Of a stretch of 64,000 bases of DNA, positions 36,901 through 51,900 are shown piece by piece. The stretch lies in contig CM069452.1 in assembly GCA_035610835.1 (NCBI GenBank), forward strand, positions 64,008,368-64,072,367, written 5' to 3'. The position numbers and the translations under genes were made by a program. Source of the DNA: Ophiura sarsii (taxonomy: Eukaryota; Echinodermata; Ophiuroidea; Amphilepidida; Ophiuridae). The first letter of the stretch is position 1; every line of letters begins with the position of its first letter. Below the pieces are notes generated by a model. That model searched no databases. It was not told where the DNA came from and saw nothing but the letters and a program-made list of their open reading frames with translations.

Positions 36901-39900
36901 GTACAATTTGACACATTTTCCTGACTCAACCCCCCCCCCCCCCTTAATACCTCCTTTTTGTAATGAACTGCAGCAGTGTTGGATCGTGTACGTACGTACC
37001 CACACGATCATAGATGAATCTCTGTGCGCAGGCGTAAACAAGTAAATACGCGGTCGATCGTTAGGATACACTCTAACTACACTGCACAAAGGTAGATGAA
37101 CGGAATATGATAAGGTGCCAAGGTATCATTGAAGTTAGCTATTACGCTGTACTACAGTGGCGGATCAATCCCCCCCCCCCCCCCCCCCCCCCCTAAAAAG
37201 GAATGGAAAAGGGGAGGGGGGAGAAAAGGAAAGAAAAAAAGGAAAGAGAAAAGGAAGAGGGTGAAAACGAAAAAGAAAAGGGTAGGGTACGAAAAAGCGG
37301 GCGGGGAGGCATGCGAGGGACATAAGAACGTTTGTAATTATTGGACGTCGGTGTCGGGATACGCGGACGTTGACGAGAAATCTGATATTTTTGGAAGGTA
37401 ACTAGTATAACTATCGATATCCTTTTTTAAACCTAAAGCTTTTTCAACATAACAATTTTAAATCAAGAACTATATACAGGGTGTCCCTGAAAAAAAGGTG
37501 CACGTTTTTACCCAACTTGTTGACCATGCAGTTCTAACATTTGATGTAAGATGTTTATACATATTGAAAGACTCAACGCCTGGCTTTCAGATGCTGCTAT
37601 ATTTCATCTGATTCGGATTTGTCAATCCTAAGATATGGCCAATTAACTAGAGCTACCCGAAATCGATGTTGTGCCACTTTTCAGTTTCAGGTTCTAAGAT
37701 ACAACTTCTACTTGTACGATTTCTCTTCTTTCTGGCATAGGCCTATATAAAAAGCCAATATTTATGGGAAATAAAGTGATTGCTTTTCAAAATAAAATAT
37801 TGGTCAGAAATGCACACCAAATCGCACCGAATGGGTTCGAAAATTGAAAACAAATCCAATTCGGAGGGGGGGGGCACACATCCCCAGACTTCCTCTGATA
37901 AATGAAGAAAATATCAGTATATCCTCAACTTCTTTCGTGCATTGATAAAAACCAAAATATTGATTGGAAATGAAGAGGTGGCTTTTCGATAAATGCCGTA
38001 TGCCTACGCCAGATGGCACCAAATGAGTTCCGAAATTGAAAAAAAAATTCAATTGCGAGGGGGCACAATCCCTGTCCGCGCTTTTAAACCATCTATGTAA
38101 CAAGAAAAATATCAATATATGCTCAACTTCTTGCATTGATAAGAAATAAGATATTGATTGAAAATGAAGAGGCGGCTATTCGATAAAAATGTGTAAAAGT
38201 ATACACCAGATCGCACCAAATGAGTTCGAAAATTGAAAAAAAAATCAATTTTCGAGGGGCACATCCCCTCACAATCCCCCTGTCCACCCTTCTCGCGTCT
38301 TTTGCAAATATTAAAATATTGCTCCCCCCCCCCCCCTCCTAACAAATTTCTGAATCCCGCCCCTGCTGTATTATGACCTCGTTACAATTTTTTTTCATGA
38401 GCAGAATAACACATCGCGACTCTCACCTCTTTTGGTCTACATTTCCGTACAAACCCCAGCAGATCTCCGTATTTCATGAATGGCGTCACGAGGTAGAAAG
38501 GTTCTACTGTAATGCAGTGGCCAACCACGGGTAGAATGTTGGGGTGTCCCTTCGGACCCTGGATCTCAATGGAAATTTTAACCTCTTCCAGAAAGGTTTG
38601 TCTTTTTTTGAGATTTTCCTGTGAGTTAATCAAATCTGAAAAATAAATATTTGTATTCGAAAGTCAATAACGAGCTCGACATCATGATGTTATGATGTTG
38701 TTACATTATTGTAAATGCAACTATAACAAAAACGTTTAAATATATGTATAACGCATGGGAGGGCAATGAGGTAATTAAACATGATCAACACAATGTGGTT
38801 TCTTAATACATTACAACAGCGGACATGACGGGGTTCTTCAAATACAGACCCCACAGATGTTTGCCCATTTTGGCGCGTATTTAGTCGGCAATGAAGTATG
38901 CGTACTGCCTATCAGGTGTCGTTTTTCGGGTTTCACATACCGCCTGTGGCGCCGCGTTTTATAATTATATTCCGCCGGAGTTTATTTACAACTCATGAAC
39001 TTAAGTTTTCCAGCAATTGACAACTCTCATGAACTCAAGTTACAACTCACTTCACTGCCACATCAATCCATTTATTGTTTACAACTCATGAACTCAAGTT
39101 TCCCAGCAATTGACAACTCATGAACTCAAGTTACAACTCATGAATCTCATTTGCTTATCTAGCGAGGACCCGAGCGTAGCGAGGACCCGAGCGTAGCGAG
39201 GGTATCCCGTTAGTTAGTATTTGTAGCAAATTTTCGCGCGCGCATATATGTCCATGGATATCATTTCAGAAATGCGAAGAGTGTTTTAAAAAAGTCATTC
39301 GGGGGATGGGGAGCCTCCTCACTTAAGCAAATCCTGCACATGCCCGCCACTGACAGAGAACGCGCACACATAGACGCGTTTTGGTGATAGAATGTCAAAA
39401 TCTTAGTGTTTCCTATCTTTTACACTAACTTAATCCTTCATGTGGAAGAAATAAGGCTGAGGTCATCTACCTTTTCGCAGCAGGCTTAATTTAGCCAATT
39501 TGTCAGTACTAGACTAATTTTAACAATGTCAAATTGGTGTTTTTTATTATTTTCTACAGTGTGATATTTTCCTCGAGATGATATAATTAAAAGAATATGA
39601 CATGATAACAAACAAGAAGAGTCTTCAAAAAAGACAATCGTCGTTTAGACAGTTGTAATTAAAATAAAGAAATGTACTTAACAATGCGTAATTATAAGTA
39701 GGACGAATATAAAATAGTAGAAACTGATTTTTTTGGTGACCAAATCTAATAATTTTTGAAATGTTGATCAAAAAGTGCCAAAAAGTGTCATCATTTTGGG
39801 CATTTGGGTAATTTTTACGCACAAAACAGTGACTTTTGAGATTTTCTCAATTTGTTGGTCAAAAGTGACGCCATATTTGGATTCTGTAATCCATTTCCTT

Positions 39901-42900
39901 TCCAGAAATGTATACTTTTATATGGATTTGATTGATAGTTCAATTAAATACAGCACCCACAGAAGTCTGAGTTTTACAGAGCTATACGATTCTTAATTAC
40001 TTCAAAATCATGGTTTTAGAGTCAAAATAGAGTAAACTATTCGCTAGCGAACAATCTATTTTCAACCCTTAAAAACCATGATTTTGAAGTAATAGGAATG
40101 ACATCGCTCTGTGAATCAGAACATATTTATGATATATGACCAGAAATGTAAATCTGCAAGAAAATCTATTTTCTAAAAGAAAATCATGAATAGAGGGCGC
40201 CCCTGGAAAAGATCACACAATATGCCTTAGATTAAAAAAAAAGACTCGCCTTTAACGTACTAATGATATGTAAGTAAAAAAATATAAAGAGATCTGGCTG
40301 GTAACAGAATGTCGTCCGCGTGACAAGTACCAATACTAACCATTACACCACCGACTTCTGCCTACATGAGATTATGTTACAACGGAATATATTTGTCAAG
40401 TCTGAGCCAAAACGGCAATTTTCTAAACTCCTATCAAAACGCGATGCATAGTGACATGTTTTAAAATTAGTTGTCAATTTATAATACTACATTAATGGAC
40501 AATATACTAATCTTCTAAGACCTACACTGTCTACCATATTCAGGTAAAATTTTGTAACATTCTTTTTAACAAGTTATAAATAAAAACTGAGGATTTTTTT
40601 TCTTCTTTCTAGAAGCATGCGCATACACGTCTACACTTGTTTACCTGTGCCCAATTCATACACGATAAGAAGAAGTAGTTCCACATAAAATAATGCTTGC
40701 GATTGATATACAAATGAATATTTTATTTAAAGTAATATGTGATGCGATCTGTGAAAACCCGCCACATGGTGGCATTTTTCATATTGGAGATATTTATATC
40801 ATAAGAAAGCTAAAACTGTGCTGATTACAGAACTGTTTCGATCATTTTTCTACGATCACTACAAAAAAAATTATGAGTGAATGATGATTGTGATGTCACC
40901 AAAAGCTACAAAATAAGAAATCATGAAAACAGGCCAAAAAAGATACATAATTCAATATAATAACATTATAAGGTTAATAATAAAAGTGACTTAAGTAAGT
41001 TTGTCAAGGTGAAATTTTACCCATAATCCCTAGTTCACATTTTGCGACATCCGACGGGTTTTCACAGATCGCATCACATATATGCTTAGTCTTGAGTGCT
41101 TGTATAATTCTAATTTTCAGCTGTTAGCTTAAATGTTAGACTAAACATACAGCCAATCACGGACGCCCTTGCATTTATGTGTTTCGATGGAACATTATCA
41201 TCGCTACGTGTAGAAATTGTGTACACATAAATACTGTATGACTTCAATGCACGTGTACACAACGAGATTATGACGTCAAAAGAGCAAACTCCTCACAAGT
41301 TTGACACGGACACTTCGATAGGCTTCATGCACGAAGGGAGGGTTACGGGCCTGTATTCGGATGTACACGCTTCCCTCCAATACGTCATTCGACGAAAAAA
41401 CAGCAATAGAAAAACCACCATTCAGGAACCATTTGGTACCCACCTCTGATTTTCGGCGTCTTCACTGCCACATCAATCCATTTATTGTTTTCAACTCTGA
41501 ATCTTCCTTTATAAACCGATCCTTGAGCGCCACTTCCAAGCAACATATCTAGTACTTTTAAATCAGTGCGACGTATGTCATATTTGTCTATAAGAATACA
41601 TGCAACAACGATAAAAATAAGATTAACAGTCATCGAAATATCTGAAAACACTCACTTTTTCACAAACGATAAATGAACAATTTGTGATAAGGTGACGAAA
41701 GAAACACCATATTGTACGTGAAAACGGACCTCTCAGGTAAGTTCGGTCGGTCGATCGGGCGTTTTCTGTTGGTTTTGTTTCGTTTTCAACATATTCCGTC
41801 TTTTTTCATCATTTTCGAAATTTTCAAAATTAAACAAAATCCAAAATGTTATTCACAAAAGAATTTGTCAAACAAATTTCAAAAAATGTCATTTAACTTT
41901 TTTAATTTGAAATATTATGGGTCTGTCTGGCCCGTAGAGAACCGGGGATATTTTCTACGCCTAAACAATAATGATAAACATTTAGTTTACACTTTTGTGT
42001 CGTGATGGGAAGCAAAATGCAGTTTTACCGCCACACCATGTAATATAAGTATTATGCCATTGCTATTTTTGTCATCGGAACAATTTTGTTAAAATTCTAT
42101 TTGCTAAATTGATTTTCTTTTTCAAAGACAAGAGTTTAATGTATCATCTGGGTACCCTCAATCCAAGTTGACTTTTGTTTTGCAACTACAATGTAATATT
42201 TAAGACAGAAGAACTTTTTGAGCGGGTGCTATTCCTTACCATGACACGCAGGCTTTGTTTTTGAGTCGCTTCGGTCGGATACAAATGTTTCTTTTTCTTC
42301 GTCCGATGGTGGTGTTTTAGAGCAACATTTCAGTATGAGTGCAATAGCACAAGCAGCTGTGATGGCTGAACCCACAATAACAATGCCAATCTGTAGGTTG
42401 CTGAGAATGGTGGTCGCTGAAGGGAGAAATAATCAAGCAGTGTTTGGTAAAATAGATTTCAAAGATTATGTATGTGACTCCTTGCAAGTTGTAGAGTCAA
42501 ATAGTCAAATTGCAATGCTCATAATGTATTATCTAATTGATTCTGAGATCAAAAGAAGCAAAAAACCTTAATCGTTATTGTATATCCACCTGATGTTCAG
42601 TTTCCGAGAGAAAGAGTAAAATAGGTCAACGGTCAACACTTTTCTCAAATTCTTTGTACATGGATCAAATGATCGTTCCGAAAAAATCGCAGAAAAGGGG
42701 GAGTTTTCATAATTATCATATCCACGGAAATTTATGTTCGCGATTTCTCAATATTAAATTAGGGGTGATTTTGAAGCTATGTCCGCGAAAAAGAAAAGAA
42801 ACGGTAAGCATATTAAAAAGTCCCCTCCTCTGTGCATACATGTACATTGTAAACGGGGATATTTTGATTCTACCGCCTTCTTATCTAAGGCCGGGTACCG

Positions 42901-45900
42901 GCACATTCTAGGACTTGTAACATTTTCAACAGTATGTACTACGGCAATCTACGACCGGGTACCGGCACATTCTAGCACTTATAATTTTTCAACAAGTTGT
43001 AATGGCGGCAACTGGAATCGTCGGTCGGGTACCGGCACATTCTAGGACTGAACCAAATGTGTCCTCGTTTTTGCGCCAAAAAAGGGGACTATTTAGAAAG
43101 TGTCCTTGATGATATTATAATATAAGGGGTGTTTTTTTCAGGCAAAATGTCCTCATTTTTGCACAAATCAGGGGATCAAATGATCAAAATTATCCTTGAA
43201 ATAGGGGGTATTTCAACGTTGAATGTGCGTGATATACTTACAGCATTCTGCTGGATCACATGTTTCGTTTTCAAACGACGGGCCATCGCACTGTAAACCA
43301 GATTGGAGAGGATCAATACAATCTCTTAAACGGCTCTGAGGATTTCCATCGCAGCAATCATCCGTTATCCAGTTCTTTTCCAAAACGTTCCAATTAGACC
43401 AAGATACTAGAAAACAATGCAAGTAAAGACATATTTAAGGGGTGGTAACTTTTTTTTACATGAAGTTTATCAAGCACTGTAACCTTTGTATATCATGTTC
43501 AGTTTCCAAGATAAAGATAAAGATAAAGGGCAAAATAGGTCAAAGGTCAACATTTTTCTCAAATTCTTTGTACAGGGATCAATGATCGTTCCCAAAATCG
43601 CAGAAAAGAGTTTTTATATCATGTCCACGTACATTTATGTCCGCGATTTCCCAACATTTAATTAGCGGCGTTTGTTGAAGCTATGTCTGCGAAAAAGAAA
43701 AGAAACGGTAGGCCTATTATATATGAACACCATATCCGCTCCTCTGTGCATAAATTGTAAAAGGGAATATTTTGAACTAAATGTGTCCTCGTTTTTGCGC
43801 AAAAATGGGGAATATTTAGAAAGAGTCCTTGAAATGATATTACAAAATAACCGGTGTTTTGTTTTCAGGCAAAGTGCGTTTATTTTTTTCACAAAACAGG
43901 TCAGAGTTGTCCTTGTGAACGCGTCAGGGGGTATTTGAACTTCCTGGAACGATCATGTGTTACTCCTCTGAATGCGAAGAGAAAACGACGGAACCTTATC
44001 TAAAATCGTACATCAGTGAATGAGACTATCAAATAATTGATTGTAATTGAAATAATTGAATAATTGACCGGTGTTTTTACTATTAATACTCCAGGCCTGT
44101 TCGCGTGGTTGTGCACATACCAATAATTAGCAAGGCGTTATATACATGTCTTACATGTATTATGTTGCAACATGAACATGAACGGTTTATTGAAGTGTGA
44201 AATGACATTTGACTACGACTAAAATTATGATTATTGTATTTATTGTCATGTATCGTTATAATGTATGTTGTCTTCACAGGAAAGCATCAACAAGTCAATC
44301 GTGTTAATAAATATAAGTCAATCAAACACATTCTACAGATTTTCCAGAAACCTTTGCAAAGCCTATCTCAAGGATTACTGAACCAATACTAGGCATGTTT
44401 GTACTTTTCCAATGCATTTTGGAATGTCATCTGCAGACGCCTGCCGCGTGGATAGTGTTTTAAAAAACAATATATACTTGTACTTTTAATTCACTTGACA
44501 CTAAAAGGACAAAAGAAAGTGTACTTATAATCATGGCTGTGGTGGGGTTAGAGCGATGATCCGATTACTGACAACCTTTTTACTTTAACGATCACACGTA
44601 CGTGGGTGAGAAATATATAAACGTTATGGTTGTGAATGTTATACTGAACTTACCTTTAAACTCGAATGATCATATTATTATATGTGATGTGATCAAGCCA
44701 AATGAGTCGGAACTCGCAAATATTTAAGGTAAAGCCAAACAAAAGATACAATTTTGTTTGTTGTTTTCTTGGTGTTTGACCAATTTAAATGTGTTCAAGT
44801 ATAGGAACAAAATTGAATCTGACTGACTTCCGACGCATTTTCAAATTCATCACCTGGCCACTGCAATAATGACCTGGACAATTATGATGCCATAAATTAC
44901 TATACGTCACCGTAGAAGTCTAGCGAGCGTAACAGTCTTGTTTACATATAGCCCGCGTGGCGTACTGATTTCGCATGTTCACCTCGGTATAATACAAGCA
45001 AGCGTGATATACTTACAGCATTCCTCTCGATCACAGGTTTTGTTCTCAAACGATGGTCCATCGCACTGTAAACCAGATTGATAATGATCGATACAATCTC
45101 TTAAACGGCTCTGAGGATTTCCATCGCAGCAATCATCCGTTATCCAGTCCATATCCAAAACGTTCCAATTAGACCAAGATACTAGAAAACAGAATACAAT
45201 TCGAAACAAGTATTATAAGTCAAAAACTATCTTACTAACTAAAAAACTAACTATCTAACTTCATCATCATCGGTCGTCCTTAGATAATGATCTAACTTAC
45301 TAACAGACTAAACGAAACCAAAAGACAGGACACGACACGACACGACACGACGCGACACGTCACGACACGAGACGACACGACACGACACGAAAAACGAGAC
45401 GAACAAAAACGAAACGAAACAATAGACACAAAAGAAGACATTTATTTCCATACCGCATTCCGGAATGTCCATGGCATGAAATTTGATTCTCATCTCATTT
45501 CCCCAACCTGCGCTACGGCCATTTATTCTTGTATTTGAATACATCTGCCGACAAACAACATTAGTGGAAAACCAATTAAACTTGGTATAATAAACGTGGA
45601 CATAGCAATAAACATATAAAGCGTTTTGGGGTGATATTCCAATTGCGCAGCAGGTCATGTTTTAAGTAGCCAAGTATAACCTCCCCCCCCCCCCCCCCCC
45701 CCCACCCCCCATTATGCTTCAAATGTAAGCATAACATTATAGTGAAACATAACAACGTAGAATTGTGTGACTTACCCTAACTGAGTAAGTATTGTTCCGC
45801 GGTAGTTCAGTCTCGGCTGGAATATTTAGAATTTGCCCGAATCCAAATAAATCTGCTGTTTCGGAGGTTGTGCGACTTAGATCTATCATTTCATTCTAAA

Positions 45901-48900
45901 TTTTAAAAAAATAACATCGATCAAGCAAAACGAAATCAAATGCAATTATTACTTGGTATGCATGCTGCACCCATACCGAACACTAAAAGGACGCCGAAAG
46001 GGCTAAAATTCAATTACGTAACGCCAAATGTCCGCCCCATACTGAAAATATTGGAGATAGCCCCGACAAAGGTACCCACAAAAATTGATAACCGATATGT
46101 TGACCCTTTAATGTTAAACCACAGATTACGGGAGTGTTTTTTTACAGAGGGGACCTGTCTCCATGATTTTAGAGACAGTATTTTTTGTTAAACACGTCGT
46201 TCAAAAGACAAACTCGCTTTGAATTTAGACACGAGTTTAGTTAGTCACGGTTTTAAGCTCAAACCGCGTTTAGTACGGGTATACGGCCAATGTTTGTTTG
46301 TTGGGGTTTAGACCCCATTGAAAATAAAAGGTTCGAGTCCATTTCTCCACACGTTATCCTATGGGACAGCCGAGACGTGGGTGTATTTGACCATTTTGGA
46401 TTTCGCGGTAAGTCTCCGTACTCTTCGAGGGTGCAATTTAGCATGATTCCGCCAGGTATTGTGTCTAGTTTCTACACTGCAAAAAGGTTGCTTAAAATAC
46501 GTTGCTAAAAGTACTTTTATCATCCGTTGGTTGACGTGTTGATTAAAATTCATTCAATATATGTAGAAAGTTAGGCGTTGTATAAAAGTAAAAAATCCCC
46601 AGCGTTGAGCAATTCGTCGAAAACAATGTCCTTAAAATGTTGGTGGAAACTGTTTCTGTTGCTAAAATATGTTGCGTAAAAATATTCCACTTTGGCAACT
46701 GTTGCTTGAGCATTGAGGTCAATCACGCAACAGTTGATGCAAGTTACGCACATGTGAATTTTAGGCAACTGTTGTCCAAAAAAGCAAATTTCGTGAGCTG
46801 TTGCATACTTGAACAACTGTTGAGTGAATATAATTGCCTAACTTTTGAGTAACTAGAATTGTTCAACTGTTGGTGAAAACATGTTGGGCAAATTTTACTT
46901 AACAGTTGAGCGGTTGCATACTTGAACAACGTTGTGTAAAATGTTGAGTAAATATTTAAGCAACCTTTTTGCAGCGCAGGACCACAATTAGATTTATTCT
47001 GTCTTGGCATCCAAAACGGAATACACTGACAAATAAACTGCTCACAAAAAGTATCGTAACACTTAGAAATGATCCAATATATAACGGCTCGAAAGGGTAT
47101 GCATTAATCGAAGCAAATAACCAAGTGCATAATTTTATTCTGCGTATTTTGACACCTCGATCGATGAGATACGATGTTGCGGAGCGAAGTTATTGTCATT
47201 TCAATGATCGTGGGTGCAGTTTCCAAGGTGACACTCATCCATATTGAAAATCACGAATCTGATCATTCTAAACAGTAATGCAAACCTCTTTCCATAGGGT
47301 GATTGTCACTTTTGAAACTGGACCCACGACCATTGAAATGACAATAACTCCGCTCCGCAACATCGTATCTCATCGATCGAGGTGTCAAAATACGCAGAAC
47401 AAAATCATGCACTTGGTTATTTGCTTCAATTAATGCATACCCTTTCGAGCCGTTATATATTGGATCATTTCTAAGTGTTACGATACTTTTTGTGAGCAGT
47501 TTAGTTTAAAATTGCCATCCTTGTTTGAAATATATTTGTTTATGAATATCATTTCAACGGTGTTATAGCGACGTCACTTGCGATGAATATGGAATAGTCG
47601 ATTTTTATAGCCAAAAAATACACGACATGGACATATACTGAATAGTTCATGTCATGTGATCTATTTTGCACCAAAAGAATCACATAAATATGTGTATGTA
47701 TTATATAATATGGACTATTTATACCTTCATACCCAGATAGCGAGACTACGTTTGGCAAACGTTCACCGTAATAACACCATTGATAAGAGATGTCAGATAT
47801 TATGTATAAGCCTATAGTTTAATAACGTGTTAAAATAAATTACAGATTCACTACCGAACGGGAATAGTGTATGTAGCTCTGCTGCATCGCCTAGAATTCC
47901 CATTACAAGTTACCGGTTCACTACCTGGAGGAAGTGATGTATGTAGCTCTGCTGCATCGCCCAGAATTCACATTATTTTGCCTACCGCGTGTTGCTATAC
48001 AAAAATGCTCAATATGTAATAACAACTTGACACAAATAAAATACCCAACATATGGCTATATTTGATCAACTAAGCAACAGTTGCTATACAAAAATGCTCA
48101 ATATAATAATGAAAACAATTCACAAATTAAGCAACAGTCACAAAATGCCCAACAAATGGTTAATTAATAATACCCAACTGTTGTGTAATTAAAATTGTGC
48201 AACTGCTGAGTAACAGGAATTGTTCAACTGTTGGTGAAAACATGTTATCCAACGGTGTTGGGTAAATTTTACGCAACTGTTAACAGCCAGCAGGGAGGTC
48301 ACGCTGCGTGTCAGATTTTGTTATACGCAAGAAAACAATGGAGTCTCAGTGACTGCAATATTTGCTAGAAATAGCTACGGCAAATGGTCTATTTGGGCAT
48401 CTCAAAAACTGAGAAACGTGTTAAAAATCACGTAGAATTTTAGAGGAGGGTCATTAACATCTGCAGAACGGTAAAATGTATAGTATTTTAAACACGTTTT
48501 GTGACCAAATTTATGTCGTAAAATGTTGGAAAATTCACGTTTTGAAAATCTGTGGTCTTCGAAATAATAAGAGGAATCCTAACTCATTCTAAACCTCACC
48601 AAATCATGAAATGAACCCTCGTCTACAAAAAAGTCCATGTACGTATTGCTCTATCTGCTTGGAGATAGCGAAGACCACGCAAACTTCATAGCTTGATACA
48701 ACGTAATGAAATCCGCCATAGAGATTACATGGCGAAAATCGTAGAGATTTGCACTGCAGTCCTCTGTGTAGGAAGTGTTTACAAAAGCAAGGTCGTTTGG
48801 CTATTGTGTTTGTGCATGTTTGTGACGACTGACCCTGTTTAACAATCTTCATAGCTTTAATATAGGGCTTGGGTGACCTAACTATTGACTGTTAAGCGGT

Positions 48901-51900
48901 TGCATACTTCAACAACGTTGTGTAAAATGTTGAATAAATATTTAAGCAACCTTTTTGCAGTGTATCGCAGTTTTATACCAAAAACGATCTTTCGTACTAC
49001 ATTTATAATCAACTTACCTCAGACAATTCACGTTTTGTAAGTGAAATCTGATCATCCGTCAAACTATTTATCAAATGAATATAGAACTCGGATAAAATCC
49101 TATCGGAACGGATTTGCACCGGCGCGTCCCACGTGAAGTATATAGCTTGGATGGTGTCATTGTCATCTGCTTTGAACGCGAGGCATGATGCTGCTGCATT
49201 TACTGGTATACTTGCATATTTTATTGCTGTTTAGGAAACATCCATAGCGAAATTGTTAGAAGTTTAAAACAGTATGCACCGGTGCTAAAAGATGACTCGT
49301 TAAAGGCCCTTCCAATACATCGAACATGTTAACTGGAATAGAACTGTTCACTATAGTTAATGGCAACTATCATCTTCAAGGTACTGTTAACACTTTCCAC
49401 GCAGATATTAGTGTTACCATACAAAACAAGATTTTGTCAGAAACATTTCTCATGTTAATTCCAAATATGGTTATGACATTTACCATGTTTTGAATTACCA
49501 TTATTATTTTTTTGGAATGTCGTCTGCAGATGCCTGCCGCGTGAAAAAATGTTAAGAATTATAAGAATTTAGAAAGCTTATTGCACTTATGTACACCGAG
49601 TAATGTAGAGCATCGGTCAGGAGGTTTAATTTTATATGACGGAAAGGAAGTGTAACGATATATCTCTGCATACAGGTCCGAGCGTGGACGCGTCCTGGTG
49701 ATGTTATCCACCTGAAGATACAGGCATGACAGGTACGTTCCACAAAGTTTACGACTTAACGTCACTTAAATAATTCGGCCCGCTTCAAGAAAATCAAGAA
49801 CTTGTCGATTTGTATAATTAATTCTGATGAAACTCTTAAATAAGTGTTATATCTTCAGTAAATAAAAAAAGTTTGGTGACTTACGAAGACTGCGACAGAA
49901 TTCAACATCTTTTGTTTGTTCGTAACAATCTAGAAAACAAATTAAGAGTTAACAATTAACATCTTCTGATTATAAAATAATCGACAAGGCCTACAAACCA
50001 TTCATACTTCAACAAGACAGTAGGCCTACAGTATCGTCACTACGTCATTTGTTGATTGCAGGATAGCACACGCCTACTATCCTTGAGACGTTGGCGTATA
50101 CACACTCGTATAGAAAGACGGACATGTCCAAAGGAATTGAAAGAGACAGCTTCTGAAAAGCCAACAATCCCACTTTTAATAAACACTTTGTACGCGGCTA
50201 TTAGTTTTACCATATACAAAATGAAAATTAGAAACCTTCCCCAACTTTCAAGGTCTATCTCAATAATTACTGAACCAATACTAATTTTGTACTTTTTTCA
50301 GTGGATTTTTAATGATAATTCCAATTATGGTATTGAAACATTTTGTGAAATTTTGCAATTTAGTCTGATTTCTGCGTAGGAGATTTTCTTTGTCAACGAC
50401 CCACGTACAGACCATAGACGGTCCACAAGCTCCGGCAGTCAAAAACGTAGAGGACGAACGTGAAACCGAGCGCCGAAGGCACAAGGGTCTTTACGCAAAT
50501 CACGTTTTCCTTGCGCTAACCTTGTAATGTTAATAAATGCACGTCGCTATAGAGAGGCGAAAGTAGTGTATTGCTCACTTTTTACCATATTGTCACACCA
50601 TTTACCATGTTAACTTAACACCCGAACGAGATATTTCGGAAACATTTTACCGTTTCAATTACTTACAAAGAGCACAGCAAATGTGCCAAAGGTCGTTTGA
50701 TTTGAAAGTACTACGGTGGAGGGCGCTATTATATTAATATCATACCGCCTTAAATAGCTATTAATGGATATTTTACAAACCTGGACTTGTTGATGTTTCT
50801 AGTGTCGTTCCATCCCAATCTGTTTTCTGTGTAGCAATATCTGTAAGGAATACCTGTAATTTATAAACAATAATAACTAAAGGTTACTGTCTTCATAGAC
50901 CACTATTATCTTAGGCGAGGCAATATGCCGTGATAATGACCCTGGATGACCTCAACATTACGTTTAAAAGATCTCCCCAATCCTTTACCATACATTTCAA
51001 TGAAATCGTTCTATGTACTGTATATTGTACTTGGGGTGATAATTTGAATCTCCCAGTGGACCTATGCTTTTAAAGAATCAATGTCTCGGCCTACACTTAC
51101 GTTAAAAAACTGCTCATATCCGAATTGGAGGTTTTCAAATGTGTGGTTTGTAGACTCCTAAAAAGTAAACAAATCAACCCGTAGATTATTGTGTTCACGA
51201 CCATCATGATATATTGGTGGCATTTGATTTCTTAAACTTATTTAAATAACTTGAGATTATTTTTTGCTATCCGTCATGCATTGATCAGTTACTAAACTTG
51301 CTCACACACACGTAGGAATCTATCTCCTCCTGCTGTACTATGGCCGATACGTATAAGTGACTTTTAAATTAAGTAAGACTGCGGCCAAAGTTATGTTTTT
51401 ATCACCAAACGTACAAGTACCCATGCAAATTTGAACTTATACCAAAGCAAATATTTCGATAATAGTTTAGAAATATTTGCATTGGTCTTATTTGCACGAG
51501 TGCTTGTGCATAGTGATGCAGCGTATTACTTTTGGCGCCAATCGTATAAGTGATAAGTACATGTCAGTTATACGTATGAGCCATCGTACTTGTTTTGCAC
51601 TGCTGCTTTATAAGCAGAGCTTAGACTAAACCCTTCAGTCGTCTAACAATATCAAAGGGACGCGATGCCAACGCACAAACCATAATGAGGCCGACGTTGA
51701 TGGGGCTGTTACGGATCTAGGCGGATCTGCGAAATCAACACGCTGATTGGAAAGTGGCCTTTACGGTCGATAACACCAGGGGTTGTTTTTTGCATCATCC
51801 ACCATTTTACATATGCACTCGAACATTTTCTCGGAGGAGACCTCGGTTATTATGTAGCTATGCACACCAAGCCATAAAATAAGTGTGCTGCTACAGTGCA

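Larger units (their letters stand above)
46475..48962. mobile_element. TA-flanked element with CACTGCAAAAAGG ends (gene 2 intron)
   Basis: TA/CACTGCAAAAAGGTTGC to GCAACCTTTTTGCAGTG/TA, 2488 bp. Gene 1 reads gtctagtttctatcgccg at positions 15-32, the empty site. Both arms are full of CAAC(T/A)GTTG-type motifs. Contains nested insertions at 47036-47501 and 48284-48891. Related copy at 2761-3750. Confidence 0.85.

Noticed and set aside
45308..45658. 116-codon minus frame with a Cys/Val-rich end
   Set aside because: Only 45544-45454 is exon. The rest is intron and the (CACGA)n microsatellite.
46329..46340. Perfect box B-like GGTTCGAGTCC
   Set aside because: No box A at the right distance and no tRNA-like fold, so probably chance.
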